Shown: positions 33,914-46,170, numbered from the stretch's first letter. The stretch is 64,000 nt of DNA from Protopterus annectens (GCF_019279795.1 NC_056744.1:902020404-902084403); one strand, 5' to 3'. Notes: generated by a model from the letters alone, not told the origin. Made by a program: numbers and translations.

Positions 33914-33928
33914 CCACTTCTGACACCA
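33914..33928 (-). promoter_or_regulatory. Gypsy primer-binding site
   Basis: On the minus strand TGGTGTCAGAAGTGG follows the 5' LTR directly. This string is a known tRNA primer-binding site form in vertebrate Gypsy elements, and it fixes the end of the 5' LTR. Confidence 0.75.
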
Positions 33929-34192
33929 TATCACTCATCCAGTCAAGATAAAGTAGACAAGTCTTTGTGGGTTCTGTTAAAGCAGCTTTATTATGCACAA
34001 ATACATTAGGATTGAGGCTTAGTAAATTTAACTTAGATAAACTTATAAACAAACTAGCTATTACACTCATAAATGCTCACTCTTTGGCTACACTCTCAAA
34101 ATGGCACTGAAGCTAGCACATTCTTCGTATTTATATGCACGTGCCAACCTTGACACATTCTTAAAGATACAATACACACACACTATTCTACA
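33929..34192 (-). repeat. Gypsy 5' LTR
   Basis: The ~264-bp LTR runs on the minus strand from TGTAGAATAGTG at 34192 to the primer-binding site. It contains a short CA run, a TATA-like box (TATAAATA, 34136-34129), and a polyadenylation signal AATAAA (33992-33987). Its first ~90 bp matches the truncated 3' LTR at 18204-18475. Host LINE sequence (NKVIMD) abuts its outer edge. Confidence 0.75.
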
Positions 34193-35770
34193 TCCATTAT
34201 GACTTTATTTAACAACATATGATATTTTGTTCTGTATGACTTTTGTTCTATTGCCATGACTGAGTTTTCATCTAAATGACTATAAACTCTGTTGGCATCA
34301 ATTCCAGTGTATAGTTTATACATCCTGGGAAGGCATGCCATTGGTCTATAATTTTTAGGATAGCTTGCAGGTTCAGTCTTAGGGAGGAGTATTGTTTTTC
34401 CTGTTAACCAGGTTGGTGTCTGTTCAGGCTGTGCATACAAATAGTGCTTACTCATGGCTAAATCTTTATGTAAAGATGTTAATACTTTAAACCAGAAGTT
34501 AGGTACTACATCTGGGCCTGGAGTTTTCCAATTAGGAGCTTTTCTTAACTTTGTTTCAATATCTCTGTCTGTTACATCATCCTATTTCATACCCTGTACA
34601 TTTGAACTTCTTATGCTTTCTTTTACTTTTTCTATCCATTCAGTATCTTTGTTATGTTCCACAGGATCTTCACAGATATTTCTACAAAATGTATGTATTT
34701 CTTCTATTTTTTTTTTTTTGGTGGTGTTTCAGTTCATTTTGCCTTGATTCTAATTCTCTATAAAACTTTTTTGGGTCATCAATAAATTGTTCATTTTGTA
34801 CTTTTTTCTTTATATTTGTTTGCATATCTTCTAGGTTTTTCTTCCTGTGTTGATATTTTTACTTTATTTTTTGTGATAGTGCACGGTAGATCCTGATCTG
34901 TTCTGATAATGTGCATTGTTTTTATCACAGCTATGTTTCTGAGTATTTCTTTATCTGTTTCCTGTTCTATACTCTTCTAGCAGTGACACTTCTTCTTAAT
35001 TGCTTTATAGTTTTCCCTGTTCGATACTTCCATGATGACATTCGATTTCCACCCTTCATTTCCCTTACTACCCTTGTGGTAGGACTTTATCTGTTATTAA
35101 TTTATCTGCTCAGTAATATATCTTATTTACTTCTTTTATATCACAGGAATTTCAACGAACAGTCCTAATTAGTGTGTTTATGTGTTTTATCAAACTTCTA
35201 ATTTTTGGGGTTTTATTGACTTTCTATAGTCTTTCTTTCAATGATCTTAATATGTCTATCCTTCTCTACTAAGTCAAGCAACTCTTCTCGTAAAATCATT
35301 TTCTTTTAAACTGAGGGCACATTCTTTGTTGTCCATTTCATGTGGGCATTCTACAGGAAGCTCCAGAGCATCTTCCTGTGCCACAATCTCTTCAGTTTCT
35401 TTCTGTGTCATCCATTGCTGTTTCATATGAGAACTCACTGGCTTATCACTCCACAACATTGACTTCATCAGAGATGACACGGTTTCCTGCTCCTTCACTT
35501 GCTGTGCAAATACAACTGAACTTTGGTACTGGTTTCCTGTGGAAGACTCCAAAGTATCTTCATATGGCAACTGATTAGATGTTTCCTGCTCCACTGGTTT
35601 CTCTTTAATTTGATGAGCCATTGCCCTATCCTGCTGTGATGTTATCAGAGTTATATTTTCTACACTAAATCCTTCACTTTGCAGGTAATCCATAACCTTA
35701 GTTTCTATTTTGTTAACTTCTCCATTACTAATCCTCTTTTCTATATTTCCTCCAAAGGTGAGGTTTGGTA
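34193..35770 (-). pseudogene. RLE-LINE N-terminal region and first RT motifs
   Basis: The 5' part of the host LINE appears as a 139-residue frame at 35693-35274 (MDYLQSEGFSVENITLITSQ onward, Glu/Gln-rich, ending in LSLKENDFTRRV). A broken stretch follows, then the RT finger motifs at 34560-34196: WKTPGPDVVPNFW, TPTWLTGKTILLPK, YPKNYRPMACLPRMYKLYTG and SYRTKYHMLLNKVIMD. The next residues are at 18203 and below, across the Gypsy insertion. Stops between 34800 and 35270 show decay. Confidence 0.7.
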
Positions 35771-36209
35771 GAGTTTTATTTTATGTAGCATTGCCAGATT
35801 TTGAATTGTTTTAATTACTGCATAGCTGGTATAGAGACCAAATTTGAGTTGCGTGTCTATTATAACACCCTAGAGTCTTGTCTTGCTGACTTATTTAATA
35901 GTTGTAGTGAATTTTTCTAAAATAATTTTATGGTTAAGGGCATCATTTTTGGCTAGGATTTAGAATAAGCTGTGAAGCTGTGGTTCTATCCTTTAGGTGA
36001 GTGAAAGTGTTTTGTGTTTATTTATTTATTAATTTTGCACATAGCAGAAGGAATTAAAGATGCATATTAAGGTTGAGTCATCAGTGTACCACACTTCAGG
36101 GTTATATGTCAGTACTTTATGCACGTCATCAGTAAAGATGTTAAATAGAAACAGGCTGATAATAAATCCCTTTGGGACCTATGGTTATTGGAGGAATGAC
36201 TTGGATGAT

Positions 36210-36440
36210 TTACATTGATGACTTGAGACGTATTTGATAGAAGCTCTGAAACCGGAACCTGTAGACTTCATCATGCCCAGATGAGCTACTCCTTGTAGCA
36301 ACCAGCTGTGAGACTGTATCAAACACTTTTGAGATGTCCAAGTAAATAGCTGCCATTACAGATTGGGGCTTCAGGTTTGAGTGTACTGTGTCTAAAAATG
36401 AGATTAATTCTGAATGTACTATGACCAGAGAAGAAGCCAT
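36210..36440 (-). pseudogene. LINE-B RT motif A fragment
   Basis: This is the only longish open piece of LINE-B. GHST-like residues lead into MAAIYLDISKVFDTVSQ, the motif A Asp region of an AP-endonuclease LINE. The remaining frame is shifted, and no FADD-type motif C survives in frame. Confidence 0.65.
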
Positions 36441-37189
36441 GCTGGGTGTTTGAGGATTATTTATGTTTCATTTCATGTGTAAGAAGCTGTGCTAATGCGT
36501 TTTGTGAGAAATTTTGTAAAAGAGAATAAATAAAATAGCCACTGGTCAATTGTTTGAAGCACTATTAGATGATTTTGTATTATGTGTGGGAATGATAAAT
36601 GAGTACACAGTCATATTGTTCTACTATTGATCTGTTAGGATATGATGTATGGTGAGCAGTTTTGTTGGCTGCAAATTTTAGGCATTTATCTGTTAGGAGT
36701 TGTATAGTTTTGTCAAAAACTGATTTTTTAATCTGTTTAATGAGTGCAGATCCTAATTTGAATTGGCCTACAGCTTCCTTAAGACTGTTTGTGTTTTACA
36801 GCTGTATGAGAGGTTATTGGATATAGGGAATGTAAATTGATTTTGCAAGCATTTGTATATATGATTAATATGAGTATAGGATTTTCTTGCATTCTTTTCT
36901 AGAGGTGTTACACTAGAAAGTTTTTTTTTTAGAATTTCTTGCCTGTAGCATTTTTAGCTTTTGACAAAAGTTTTTCTAAATAGGGATATTAAGAGTTTTA
37001 GCTTTATTCTTTAATGTTCTGTATGTTTGATCAGTTGTTGCAGTTTGTTGACATATCCAGTTTTGTAAGCTTTTTCCATTTGTACCATTCTTTGCTTGAT
37101 TTCTTTGGTTAGCCAAGGGGCTGATGAAGATTTTTTTTTTCTTCAGAGAAGTATTATATACCTACAGAGGTTTTATTAAATCATGTTGC

Positions 37190-37197
37190 AAATTCAT
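37190..37197. repeat. Left TSD of CR1 copy 2
   Basis: AAATTCAT occurs here and at 39729-39736, exactly outside CR1 copy 2. Removing the element and one copy restores the LINE-B frame. CR1 duplications are often short, so this fits. Confidence 0.65.
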
Positions 37198-39728
37198 AGG
37201 TTCATAGGTTCATAGGTTGGTACTAGGCTATCAGCCCTAGGGCCTATACAAGCCTAGCCATAACAATTCCCTGGCTATTTCTTCCCACATTATTTACTTT
37301 CCTGGACCCCTGTCTAGCAGGGTGACTGACGTGATCCCTGGGGTGAATTTCCTTTCTCCCATTCAATCGTCAAGGTTCCTCTTGAAGAGGTCCAAAGAGG
37401 CACTCTGCTTGACATGTATGGGCAATCTATTCCAGAGTCTGGGAGTCTCTGGGTCAGAAACCTATCCCTCCAGCATGTTTTGTTTATTGTGATGACAAGG
37501 TTTAGATCCCTGGAGCGTGTAGCTCTGAGGGATTGGGATTTCTTTAAGTGTAGCATGTCCAATAGCTCTGGGTTTGACATGGCCTTGTATGTTAAGCAGA
37601 GATCGCCTCTGAGTAGACGATATGCGACAGAGTATAGCTGGAGTTTTTTAAGGCGGTCAGCATAGGGCATCTGCTTTAGGCCTGTGATTCTTTTAGTGAG
37701 GTATTTCTGAGGCCTTTCCAGTTGTTGCAGATGTCTTGAGAGGTACATACCAAATGGGGCATTGTATTCTATAATGGGTCTAATGAGGGATGAGTACAGT
37801 GGGACAATGACCTCCTTTTTCTGGATGAAAAGCCCTTTGTGATGAGGTGTGCCACATAGAAGGATTTCCTGACTGTTGTGGTGATGTGGTTATCGAAGGT
37901 GAGACCACTGTCCACCTGTGTCCCTAAGTCTCTTATCACACTTTCTGTGTTTAGTGTACTGCCACCTATATGGTAATTCATGGATACATGTTTTTTCCCA
38001 AAGGGGATAACAGTACATTTCTTGGCATTGAGCTTGAGCCCATGGCTCTGGCACCAAGCATCTGTTTCTGTAAGGCCCTTTTGTAGAGTATCCACATCAT
38101 TTGGAGATTCAATAATGGCTCCCATTTTGCAGTCATCTGCAAACTTTGTTAGCCAGAGTCCCTTAGTGTTGACCTGTACTTCAGAGAAGCAGATGCCAAA
38201 CAAGAGCGGCCCCAGGACTGAACCCTGAGGTACTCCACTTGTCACTTGTCTGGAGCTGGATTTGGAGTCGGCTACTTTTACAGTGTGGGTTCTATCAGTA
38301 AGCCATTTAGCAACCCATTGGGTGACATAGGGATTAATACCCAACTTAGTAAGTTTATCTATGATTCCAGAGTGGGGGATGGTGTCAAAGGCCTTGGCAA
38401 GGTCTAGATAGGCTGTGTGGACCACCTTACCCTTGTCCATGGCTCTGGAGACTGATTCAAAGAAGTCATTCAGGTTCAGGAGACAAGATCGGCCCTTCAC
38501 AAACCCAAACTGGGTGAGGTCCAGTGTTTGAAGGTTGCCAATGTCTTTGTTTATAAGTTCCATGATAATACGCTCCATGGCCTTGCAGATAAGGCTTGTC
38601 AGACTGATGGGACGGTAGTTTCCGGGATCCAAGGTGGATCCCCTTGTGGATTGGGATAACTGTAGCTCTGCGCCACTCAGTGGGCACGAAACCTGAGGTG
38701 AGGCTATGATTAAACATGACACTTAGGTGAGGTGCCAGTTCATATTGTAGTTCATGTAGTACACAGCCGGGATGTCATCTGGTCCCATGGATGCTGTATT
38801 CTTGGCTTTAGAGAGTGCGTTTTGTACCTGTGTGGCCGTTATTACTGGAATTTGGCAATCTTCCGGTATTGAGATGGGCCATTTAGGGGTGAGAGGGGTG
38901 AAGTTGGCACTGAATCGATCTGCCAGGATATTGGCAATATCCTTTGGATCAGTATATTTATTGTCATTCTGTTTTAGCTCAGAGCAGATCTGAGCATTGC
39001 CATTTAGATTCTTGACATAGTTATAGAATACTTTGTGGTTGTCTTTGGAATCTTTGGCAATTTTATTTTCATAACTAGCTTTGGAGGATTTTATGAGGCA
39101 TCTCAGTTTCTTACTGAGGCTAGTAAGGGAGTTTTTTGCATCCTGGGATTTTCCTCTTTTCTGCAAAAGTTTCTTTCTTTTGTTGTAAAGTTTGTTTATG
39201 GCAGGGGACCACCAGATTGGCTTCCTTTTTTTGGATGAGAGCATTTTGGTTCTATTTGGGATGGCACGATTCATGCATGAGTGGATGTGCTCGTACAGTG
39301 CCTTAGTGTAGGATTCAGCAGTTGAACTTTCAGTTCTCATCTGCATGGGTGTCATGAAGTTTGTCACTTCTGACTTGAGTAGCATGAAGTTGGCTTTGGA
39401 GAAGTTTTTTATGGTAGTTTCTTTACTGGGGGGTGGGGTGGGATGTGGATGTTAAGGGTGATCAGCTTATGGTCAGACCTGGCTAACGAGGGGGTGACCA
39501 TAGGTATGGAGCATTGATTTGCCATGTTGGTAATGACCAGGTCTAGGATATTGGAGTCCCTGGTGGGATTATGGATTAGTTGATCCAGGGCGTTGGAATT
39601 TATGAATTCCAAGAACCATTGCGCAAAGGTGTTGGGACATGAGTAGTTTTCCCAGTTAATGGCAGGGTAGTTAAAATCACCTAGTATTAGGGTGTTTGGT
39701 TCTATCTTAATATTTTCCAGTATGTTTA
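37198..39728 (-). mobile_element. CR1-like LINE copy 2, 5' truncated
   Basis: The 3' end carries AGGTTCAT octamers and the common 3' segment. The body is ORF2 from the middle of the endonuclease to the C-terminus, about 2.5 kb. It sits in LINE-B with TSD AAATTCAT. It is intermediate in preservation between copies 1 and 3. Confidence 0.9.
37314..39612 (-). pseudogene. CR1 copy 2 ORF2 (endonuclease end, RT)
   Basis: From the N-terminus: endonuclease end (FINSNALDQLIHNPTRDSNI, LARSDHKLITLNIHI), linker (KKRKPIWWSPAINKLYNKRK), then RT motifs NYRPISLTSLICKAMERIIM, TQFGFVKGRSCLLNL, TAYLDLAKAFDTIPHSGI (motif A), TSGVPQGSVLGPLLFGI (motif B), LTKFADDCKMG (motif C) and the C-terminal LERPQKYLTKRITGLKQMPY. 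Four open blocks (39612-39409, 39385-38723, 38722-37769, 37748-37314) are separated by frameshifts or stops. Confidence 0.9.
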
Positions 39729-40640
39729 AAATTCATGAAGTGGTCTATGTTTTAGTGTGTACATTTCATAGAGTTAATATCAGACTGAAGGTGTCCACTG
39801 AGAATATCATCTTGTCCACTGGAATGTAGTCTGTTTTGGCATTTTGCCTGTACTATACAAGTTGGGTGGTGATCACTAAGTGAATATGGCAGAGTACCAG
39901 ATTCATAGGCTGTCCTTTATAATTACTCAATCAAAAATGCTTTTCATTTGTATAGCTTTAACAATTCTAATAGGTTCAAGAATTATTTGAGTTAGACCAA
40001 AACCTTCATTGTTGGAATTCTTAAATTACAATTATCCCTTCTTGATATTATGTCCCTGTCAATGTTAGAATCACCCACTATTATTATATCCTGTTTTATG
40101 TTAGCAGTTATACAGGGTGAAGATTCTTCAGGAGTGTTTCTATAGTGTGAGGCATGATTTGAGGGTATGTAAATAGATACTAGTTATATATTGTAGTATC
40201 TAATGATTATGTACATGGGCTATTAGTATCTCACATTTAGAAACTGTGGGTATCTGTTCAGGAAAAAAGTTTGACACTGAGGATATCTGAGTACATAGCT
40301 AATATGTCAGACAGTTTTTTAGTAGTTTTGTCTGTGTTCATTGGATATGGAGGGTTTGAGCTAGGTTTCAGGAACATACCTGCTTGGTAGTATTCAATTC
40401 AAGCATGTAGTTGATCAATCCTATTTCATATGCTTCTAGTAATTAAAAAGCAAAAGTGTATGACTGGGAGAGATTGATTTCTGATTGACATAGTATATAG
40501 AAGAGTAGGGACAACATTTGGGGGTTTATCATCACAATGAGATCTATATGCTGTGCTCTTCTGTGCCATTGAAATGTAAGGCTTTAGTATTGTTTGAGGA
40601 TTAATAACTATTCTTTCTTATATTCTTAGACTGACACTTT

Positions 40641-41893
40641 GCTTTTCTTCTCCAATGGATTATGAAATTATTAACATGACAGTTTTCTCATGAGTGTGCA
40701 GTAGAAAGTATTTAATATCTAGGGGGAGGAAGGGTAGTACTAGTTTTGGTATCTGCATAATGTGTTTGTTGCCTACTCCACGCCCCATAAAATAGTTGTT
40801 CTGGATACATCAATATCACTCAGTTAACCTGTAATAAGAAGAATCAGCAGCAGATGTTGCATAGTTTTTGGACTTATAATTCCATTCAATTTGTTTTGGC
40901 TTGTTAGACAATTGTAAAACGTTATTTATTGTCAAAGATAAGAATACTTGTAAGTGGTATAGAGGAGTGCTTGCTATACATATTCTATATTGGTCAATTA
41001 AAACTCTGGTTTAAACACTTTTACAAGGAGCTATTATTATGATTTTTTTTATTTGCTTTTCAACAATCAGACATATTTGCTTAATGTGTAGTTCTGGTCT
41101 GGGAGAGCAACACACCTCACAGCATTGCTGTAGTTATGGAGATGATTTAATTTAATAAACTGATGACTAGTTCAAAACTATAAAGCATATTGAGACAAAT
41201 CCCAAAGGGTCAGAATGATAAGACAATTGAACAAATACAGGAAGTGCATGAAGCATTCATTTGGGGAAAAGTGACTCAAAGGATAGCTAAAGGGAGGCAC
41301 TGACCAGAGCCAAGAGGGATACTTTATTATTTTTAATTAAAAACTTTCAGAAATAATCACCATAAAATACATTTATAGCAGAAATAAAAATGATATTTGC
41401 ATGCAATGAGTATAAGCAAAACCAATCAATGTACAGTAGATATACGCTCAGTTCCTACAGGTGTACTCAAACAATTATGCCAAACAGCTACATATTTTCA
41501 ACACAGTACTATGTCAGTGCGCTGATATCATTAGATGTCGAACTTTGTAGACATCTCCTTTTAACATCTCTTAACAAGTTGATGTCTAGTCATTAATTGA
41601 GACATACACACATGAAAAACTTCAAGTTTGCAGCCATTTTTTTAATTCATATTTTTTCCTCTGCAATATACATTCCAAATACCTTGAGAAGTAACTTGAA
41701 CAGATCTCCTCTAATACACAAACTAGGCTCAACATCCTTTATTTATAGCTTCCTTGCAAGTTTTGATTTAGGCATAAAGGGCAAAATGTTTCATATTTTT
41801 TATCCATTGCTCTCCATATCCCCAAGCCACCTTCTAAGTCCTATAAACACAAGCTGCAAGTGAACTAAATTCTCTCTTTTAAACTATTTTTCT
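40641..41893. other. No recognised feature
   Basis: AT-rich sequence with short frames only (41390-41863, plus) that show no domain. The first part may be the far 5' end of LINE-B. Confidence 0.5.
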
Positions 41894-42130
41894 GGGGCAC
41901 CACAGTAATGCAGCGAGTAGCTTTGCTGTCAAGCAGCAAAAGATTATATGATTTGATTCTTAGCAGAGGTGTTTTCTGTGCACAGCCTGCATGTTCTCCC
42001 TGCATCCCTATGGATTTTCTCTGGGTGTTCCACTTTCTTCCCACCCACTAAAGCCAAGTCCCTGCAGCAGGTGAAGTGGTACTCACTGCATTGCTTGTAG
42101 ATACGTGAATGAACATGTGCTTTGTGATAC
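41894..42130 (+). mobile_element. tRNA-derived SINE
   Basis: The head reads GGGGCACCACAGTAATGCAG then CGAGTAGC, comparable to a tRNA-like A box, and GATTTGATTCT about 50 bp on resembles a degraded B box (GGTTCGATTCC). The body continues with GCATGTTCTCCCTGCATCCC and a GGGTGTTCC block, a sequence widespread in fish and sharks and shared with the SINE at 45477-45724. These would be the internal promoter elements for RNA polymerase III. The copy is diverged. Confidence 0.65.
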
Positions 42131-42483
42131 AATTACAGGGCTTCAATGACTTGTGTCCATTAATTACTCAGATAGGCTCCGGCATTCATATGACCTTGTA
42201 AAAGATAAAGTGGTTCATCTGAAAATGGATGATGCAAATATTTTCCTATTCCACCTCTATACTACCTCTCCATCTTTCTTTGTTCCTATAAAGGTAACAC
42301 ATGCATCATGTCGGTATTCACCTCATCATACTCTCAACATTTTACATTTTTTCTTCCTTTATTAAATAATCTAACTGCAGTTTAAGTATCATATTTGAAA
42401 CAAATTTATTAACTGAAATATTTTGCCCTTTTTCTAATTGTGTTCATCTTATACCAAATCCCTGCAACACATGCCCTGAAATA
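42131..42483. other. No recognised feature
   Basis: About 350 bp of AT-rich DNA between the SINE and the (CA)n block. No coding or structural signal is seen. Confidence 0.5.
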
Positions 42484-43092
<609 letters not shown>

Positions 43093-43093
<1 letters not shown>

Positions 43094-43800
43094 GCCAGCT
43101 TTTTTAATCTGCAGGCCTTAATTTGCCTCCCATTTTCTTTTCAAGGCAGAAAGTCTCCCTTTGTCCTGTTTTCAAGCTCTTCGTTTCATTCAGTCAAGAA
43201 TTATCCCATCAATGGTTTTGTTCATCTTCCTATTGAAATGGGTAAAATCTATTTTAAACTGTATTAAAAAATCATTGCAATATTGATGAAAGCGGTCTGT
43301 ACTGAAGGGCAGTGAGGAGAGGAAATGTATGCATGTTATTTATTTTTCCATTCCAACCAGACTGAAACAACTGATCTCATTTTTCAAATCCCCTCATTTT
43401 TTCATGTCTGCATCCTTTCCATTCTACACTTTTGCTGCCACATTATTCCCCATACCCAAATACGACCTCTTGGCTCCTATTTCGCATCTTCTCCTTTCAT
43501 TAAACCCTTCTACCAAGCTAACAGCCAATCAGTCCAAATTCCTTCCTTAGACCCTTCCCACCTCCAAGAAATCTCTCTGCCTAACTCCATCCTTTCTTCT
43601 GAGTATGTTAACATCTTAACTAATATTAAAGGACTAGGTATAAGTAAGAATGTCATGGAGGTTTTTAATTCATGGTTAAGGGAGGTATATAGTCTAAGTT
43701 TAGGAATGCTGGCTTGACACTGACCTTGGACATAGGTTTCCATGATAATCCTATTTAAGTCTTAATTTTGGTCTGTTTATGATACCAACATAAATGGCCA
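43093..43800. other. No recognised feature
   Basis: A 130-codon frame on the plus strand (43325-43717) lacks any recognisable domain and is rich in Ser/Pro/Phe, as expected from pyrimidine-rich DNA. I do not call it a gene. Confidence 0.45.
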
Positions 43801-44099
43801 CATTAATCCTTCCTACAGCTATGTTAACCATATTAACTCTTTTCCCAATAAAAATATGATTTTCTCATGTAGTTCTTCTAGAATCATATTAATAGTGCTC
43901 TCTAAATTGTGCCTTACATCTAAACATAAATCAAGCAGAAATGTTGTTTTCCCCTAATCTTTCCAAATGCTGCTTTCCTCTCATCATAGCCAGCTCTCCC
44001 CAACACTGTCTTTGAAATATTGCATCACCGCTCCAAGATTGCCTCAGTTTCTCAGAATATTATTCAAATATCATCAAATGTATCTTTTAAGAGTTTTTT

Positions 44100-44450
44100 G
44101 GGTAACCATTTGAAATGTGAGGACCCACTAGAGCGAGTCCTGAAACATGGAGACTGAATGTCCAAAAGAACGGATTTAAATATACTACATCTGAAATGCC
44201 ATTTCTCAGAATATTCCCTTTTCTCCAAGGTGTGGTGATCTCAGATTTGGTATATATAAGCTCATGGGGTGTGGTGGGCTAGCTTCCCACATGGGGCAGC
44301 AGAGGTGGCTTATCCCCCCCCCAAAAAAAGGAGTTTTGAGGAGAATAGTGATTTTTGAGATTCACTCTTTCCCTATGTTTTTGGTCTTTTTTTCGGCTTT
44401 TCACCACACCAACATTTGAATAGGGAGCCATTTTTTTGTCTCTACTGTCA
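44100..44450. repeat. Possible G-rich cassette element
   Basis: On the minus strand, 44290-44229 reads AGCTAGCCCACCACACCCCA and then a TATATATACCAAATCTGAGA segment, aligning by eye with the cassette in E0, E5 and E4 (GCTTTGCCTCCCACACCCCC, TTAAATATATCAACTCCAAG). A CCCCCCCCC run and a GGTCTTTTTTTCGG string flank it. The match is weaker than among the other three. Confidence 0.35.
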
Positions 44451-45476
44451 ACTAACCATCAGCAAACTGGTCAATTTTGTTCCCCACGCATTGGGTCAAG
44501 AGCCAATTGTTAGGGGCCATTGTTAGTAAATATTTTAAACTAATCTCTTCACCAATAGGATGCACTAATTGGCAAGCATTCTAAACAAAGCTTCACCTTT
44601 GCACTCTTCTTTCCAACTGTTCAGTACCTTTGCAAACTTCTAAGCTAACCATTTCATGATTAGGACAAAGTCCTGGTAAGCATGAACAGTCATACCTCAG
44701 ATCTCATAACCAGACACAGCTCCCAGGCTGAGTGAGAAAAATGTCCATCAAGATCAGGGCTCTGCCCTGAAAAAGTAATACAAATACAATAAATAAATAA
44801 ATACTTCAGTGAACTTGTACTTGTTTAGATGAATTCATATTTAGTAGTATGTCAAAGTAGGGCCTATATATGGTGTTACAAATCTGGCTATGAAGTCTTT
44901 TCCAAATCCCCTGATTTCTAAAATTGAGACTAAAAAAGGCCATGCTACTGAATTAAATGATCTATGATTATCATGCAGAATAATACCTCTCCCACATTCT
45001 GCTTTTTTCTGCTTTAAAAAATACTACCACCAATTGTTGAAACTTGGACATCGCTTAATAAACCTCTCTTGTTTGTGTAAAATTGACTTTGGGAAAGTCT
45101 AAAAGCTAGGATATTTGCCATACTACAATGCCTATATTTATAAGTGACATTAGTCTGTAATTTCCTATGCCCCTACTGTCACCATTTTACTTTGGACCAC
45201 AACTCTCACATTCAGCACTGATGGAAAACATCTTGCCTCTATTTTATGCCTTCTTCTATTTCTGACAACCCATGTGCAAGTACAAACTCTTCTCACTTGT
45301 CGAACACAATAGGAAATTCATCCAGTCCTCCAGCTTCCCTTTTTATTTTAGAAATAGCTTATTTTACCTCATTTACTGTGATGTCATAAACCATCTCCAT
45401 TGATCTTTTACAGATATCTTGATTTGCTCTCTACTCTGTTAAAATTCCCATGTTTCCCCATTATATATTTTCACAT

Positions 45477-45724
45477 CTTCTTCTTCTTCTTTCGGCTTTT
45501 CCTGGTTAGGGGTCACCACAGTGAATGACCTGTCCGCTCATGAATTTTACGGTGTCGAGTTGCCAGCCCGGCACCCAACCTTCCACAGAAGACACACACA
45601 CTCACGCACTCATGCCTAGGGCCAATTTAGAGTGTCCAATCCACCTACAGCATGTCTTTGGGATGTGGGAGGAAACCGGAGCACCCGGAGTAAACCCACA
45701 CAACCACAGGGAGGACATGCAGAC
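45477..45724 (-). mobile_element. RTE-tailed SINE with 11-bp TSD
   Basis: Perfect TATTTTCACAT repeats at 45466-45476 and 45725-45735 delimit the insertion. On the minus strand the body starts with GTCTGCATGTCCTCCCTGTG and the GTGCTCCGGTTTCCTCCCAC block shared with the SINE at 41894, and ends in GGTGACCCCTAACC then AGCCGAAAGAAGAAGAAG. That 3' tail matches the RTE 3' ends at 1804 and 28147, so RTE enzyme probably mobilised it. The tRNA-like head is missing (5' truncated). Confidence 0.85.
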
Positions 45725-46170
45725 TATTTTCACATAAACAGCTTAAATTCTCTTATTACTTAAGAAATACTACTAATGTAGCAAGTGTCCCCTGGTTTCA
45801 TTATTACCTGTTCTTTCTCTTATATTGTAAACTGCAATGTAGTGTTCTTCCCCTTTCTCCTCGAATCCATCAGAAATCGCTGTTTGCCTCAATTCTGTCA
45901 TTCTAACTTCACTAAATACATTATGACTTGTCTTAAATGACTTTTGAGTCCTTGTTTTTCCAGAAACTGTATTTAGCCTACCATGGCATTTACCTTTCTG
46001 TACCTCCCCAGTTCTTGTCCAAATCATGTTGTGAAATTGTTCCTTTCTTTTTCAGTCTCAGCAGTAATGGCTACTTTGATTCCATCAAATGAAATTTCTG
46101 CCACCCCCACTTTGAGATTTATTTTCCAAAATACTCCTTCTCCTAGTAACTTCTAGCTTAACTTTGTGAT

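Larger units (their letters stand above)
18204..34192 (-). mobile_element. Ty3/Gypsy LTR retrotransposon inserted in the RLE LINE
   Basis: Read on the minus strand, the order is 5' LTR (34192-33929), primer-binding site (33928-33914), leader with degenerate tandem repeats, gag (from 22528), protease, RT, RNase H, integrase (to 18729), polypurine tract (18487-18476) and a truncated 3' LTR. The leader is split by the 10.3-kb hAT transposon at 22588-32877. The integrase-last order places it in Ty3/Gypsy. Host LINE sequence rejoins across the insertion (LLNKVIMD before, KK and AWID after). All coding regions contain stops or shifts. Confidence 0.85.
12311..35770 (-). mobile_element. RLE-type LINE (R2/NeSL/Hero-like) hosting nested insertions
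   Basis: This host LINE occupies 12311-14012, 16604-18203 and 34193-35770 on the minus strand; the rest is later insertions. Read 5' to 3' it shows an N-terminal region (35693-35274), RT motifs WKTPGPDVVPNFW and YPKNYRPMACLPRMYKLYTG (about 34560-34300), the motif A segment AWIDYKKVFNRIPHS (18190-18130), FQGD-like motif B, FVDDLKLYSSS (motif C), and a C-terminal Cys-His domain with an endonuclease remnant. The C-terminal order is typical of LINEs that use a restriction-like endonuclease instead of an AP endonuclease. I cannot assign the clade more precisely. Frames are broken throughout. Confidence 0.75.
35771..40640 (-). mobile_element. LINE-B, a second degraded AP-endonuclease LINE, split by CR1 copy 2
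   Basis: The minus strand reads an RT segment at 36440-36330 (ISFLDTVHSNLKPQSVMAAI then YLDISKVFDTV) and the linker before it (APWLTKEIKQRM-like, about 37140-37100). After CR1 copy 2 is removed, the AP endonuclease region lies at about 39740-40400 (GDSNIDRDII-like and DHHPTCIVQ-like stretches). Junction residues match once the CR1 and one TSD copy are removed. It belongs to the jockey/CR1/L2/Rex group but differs clearly from the CR1 copies here. The ends are approximate. Confidence 0.6.
43801..46170 (-). mobile_element. Degraded L1-like LINE (tentative)
   Basis: Complementary-strand frames around 44850-45480 read fragments resembling L1/Tx1 RT: an ISKIKRGK-like segment before the RT, NYRLMSLIN, ILAFRL-like, FTQTREV-like and SSMAFF/GFGK-like pieces in the expected order. 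Many stops interrupt them. The span 45773-46027 (minus) has an 84-residue frame consistent with the region before the RT. Boundaries are guesses. A SINE at 45477-45724 interrupts it with an 11-bp TSD. Confidence 0.4.

Noticed and set aside
41894..41980. A functional tRNA gene
   Set aside because: Only loose A- and B-box resemblance, no cloverleaf by eye, and it continues into a SINE body.
43325..43717. 130-codon plus-strand frame as a gene
   Set aside because: No domain, no relative recognised, and composition typical of chance frames here.
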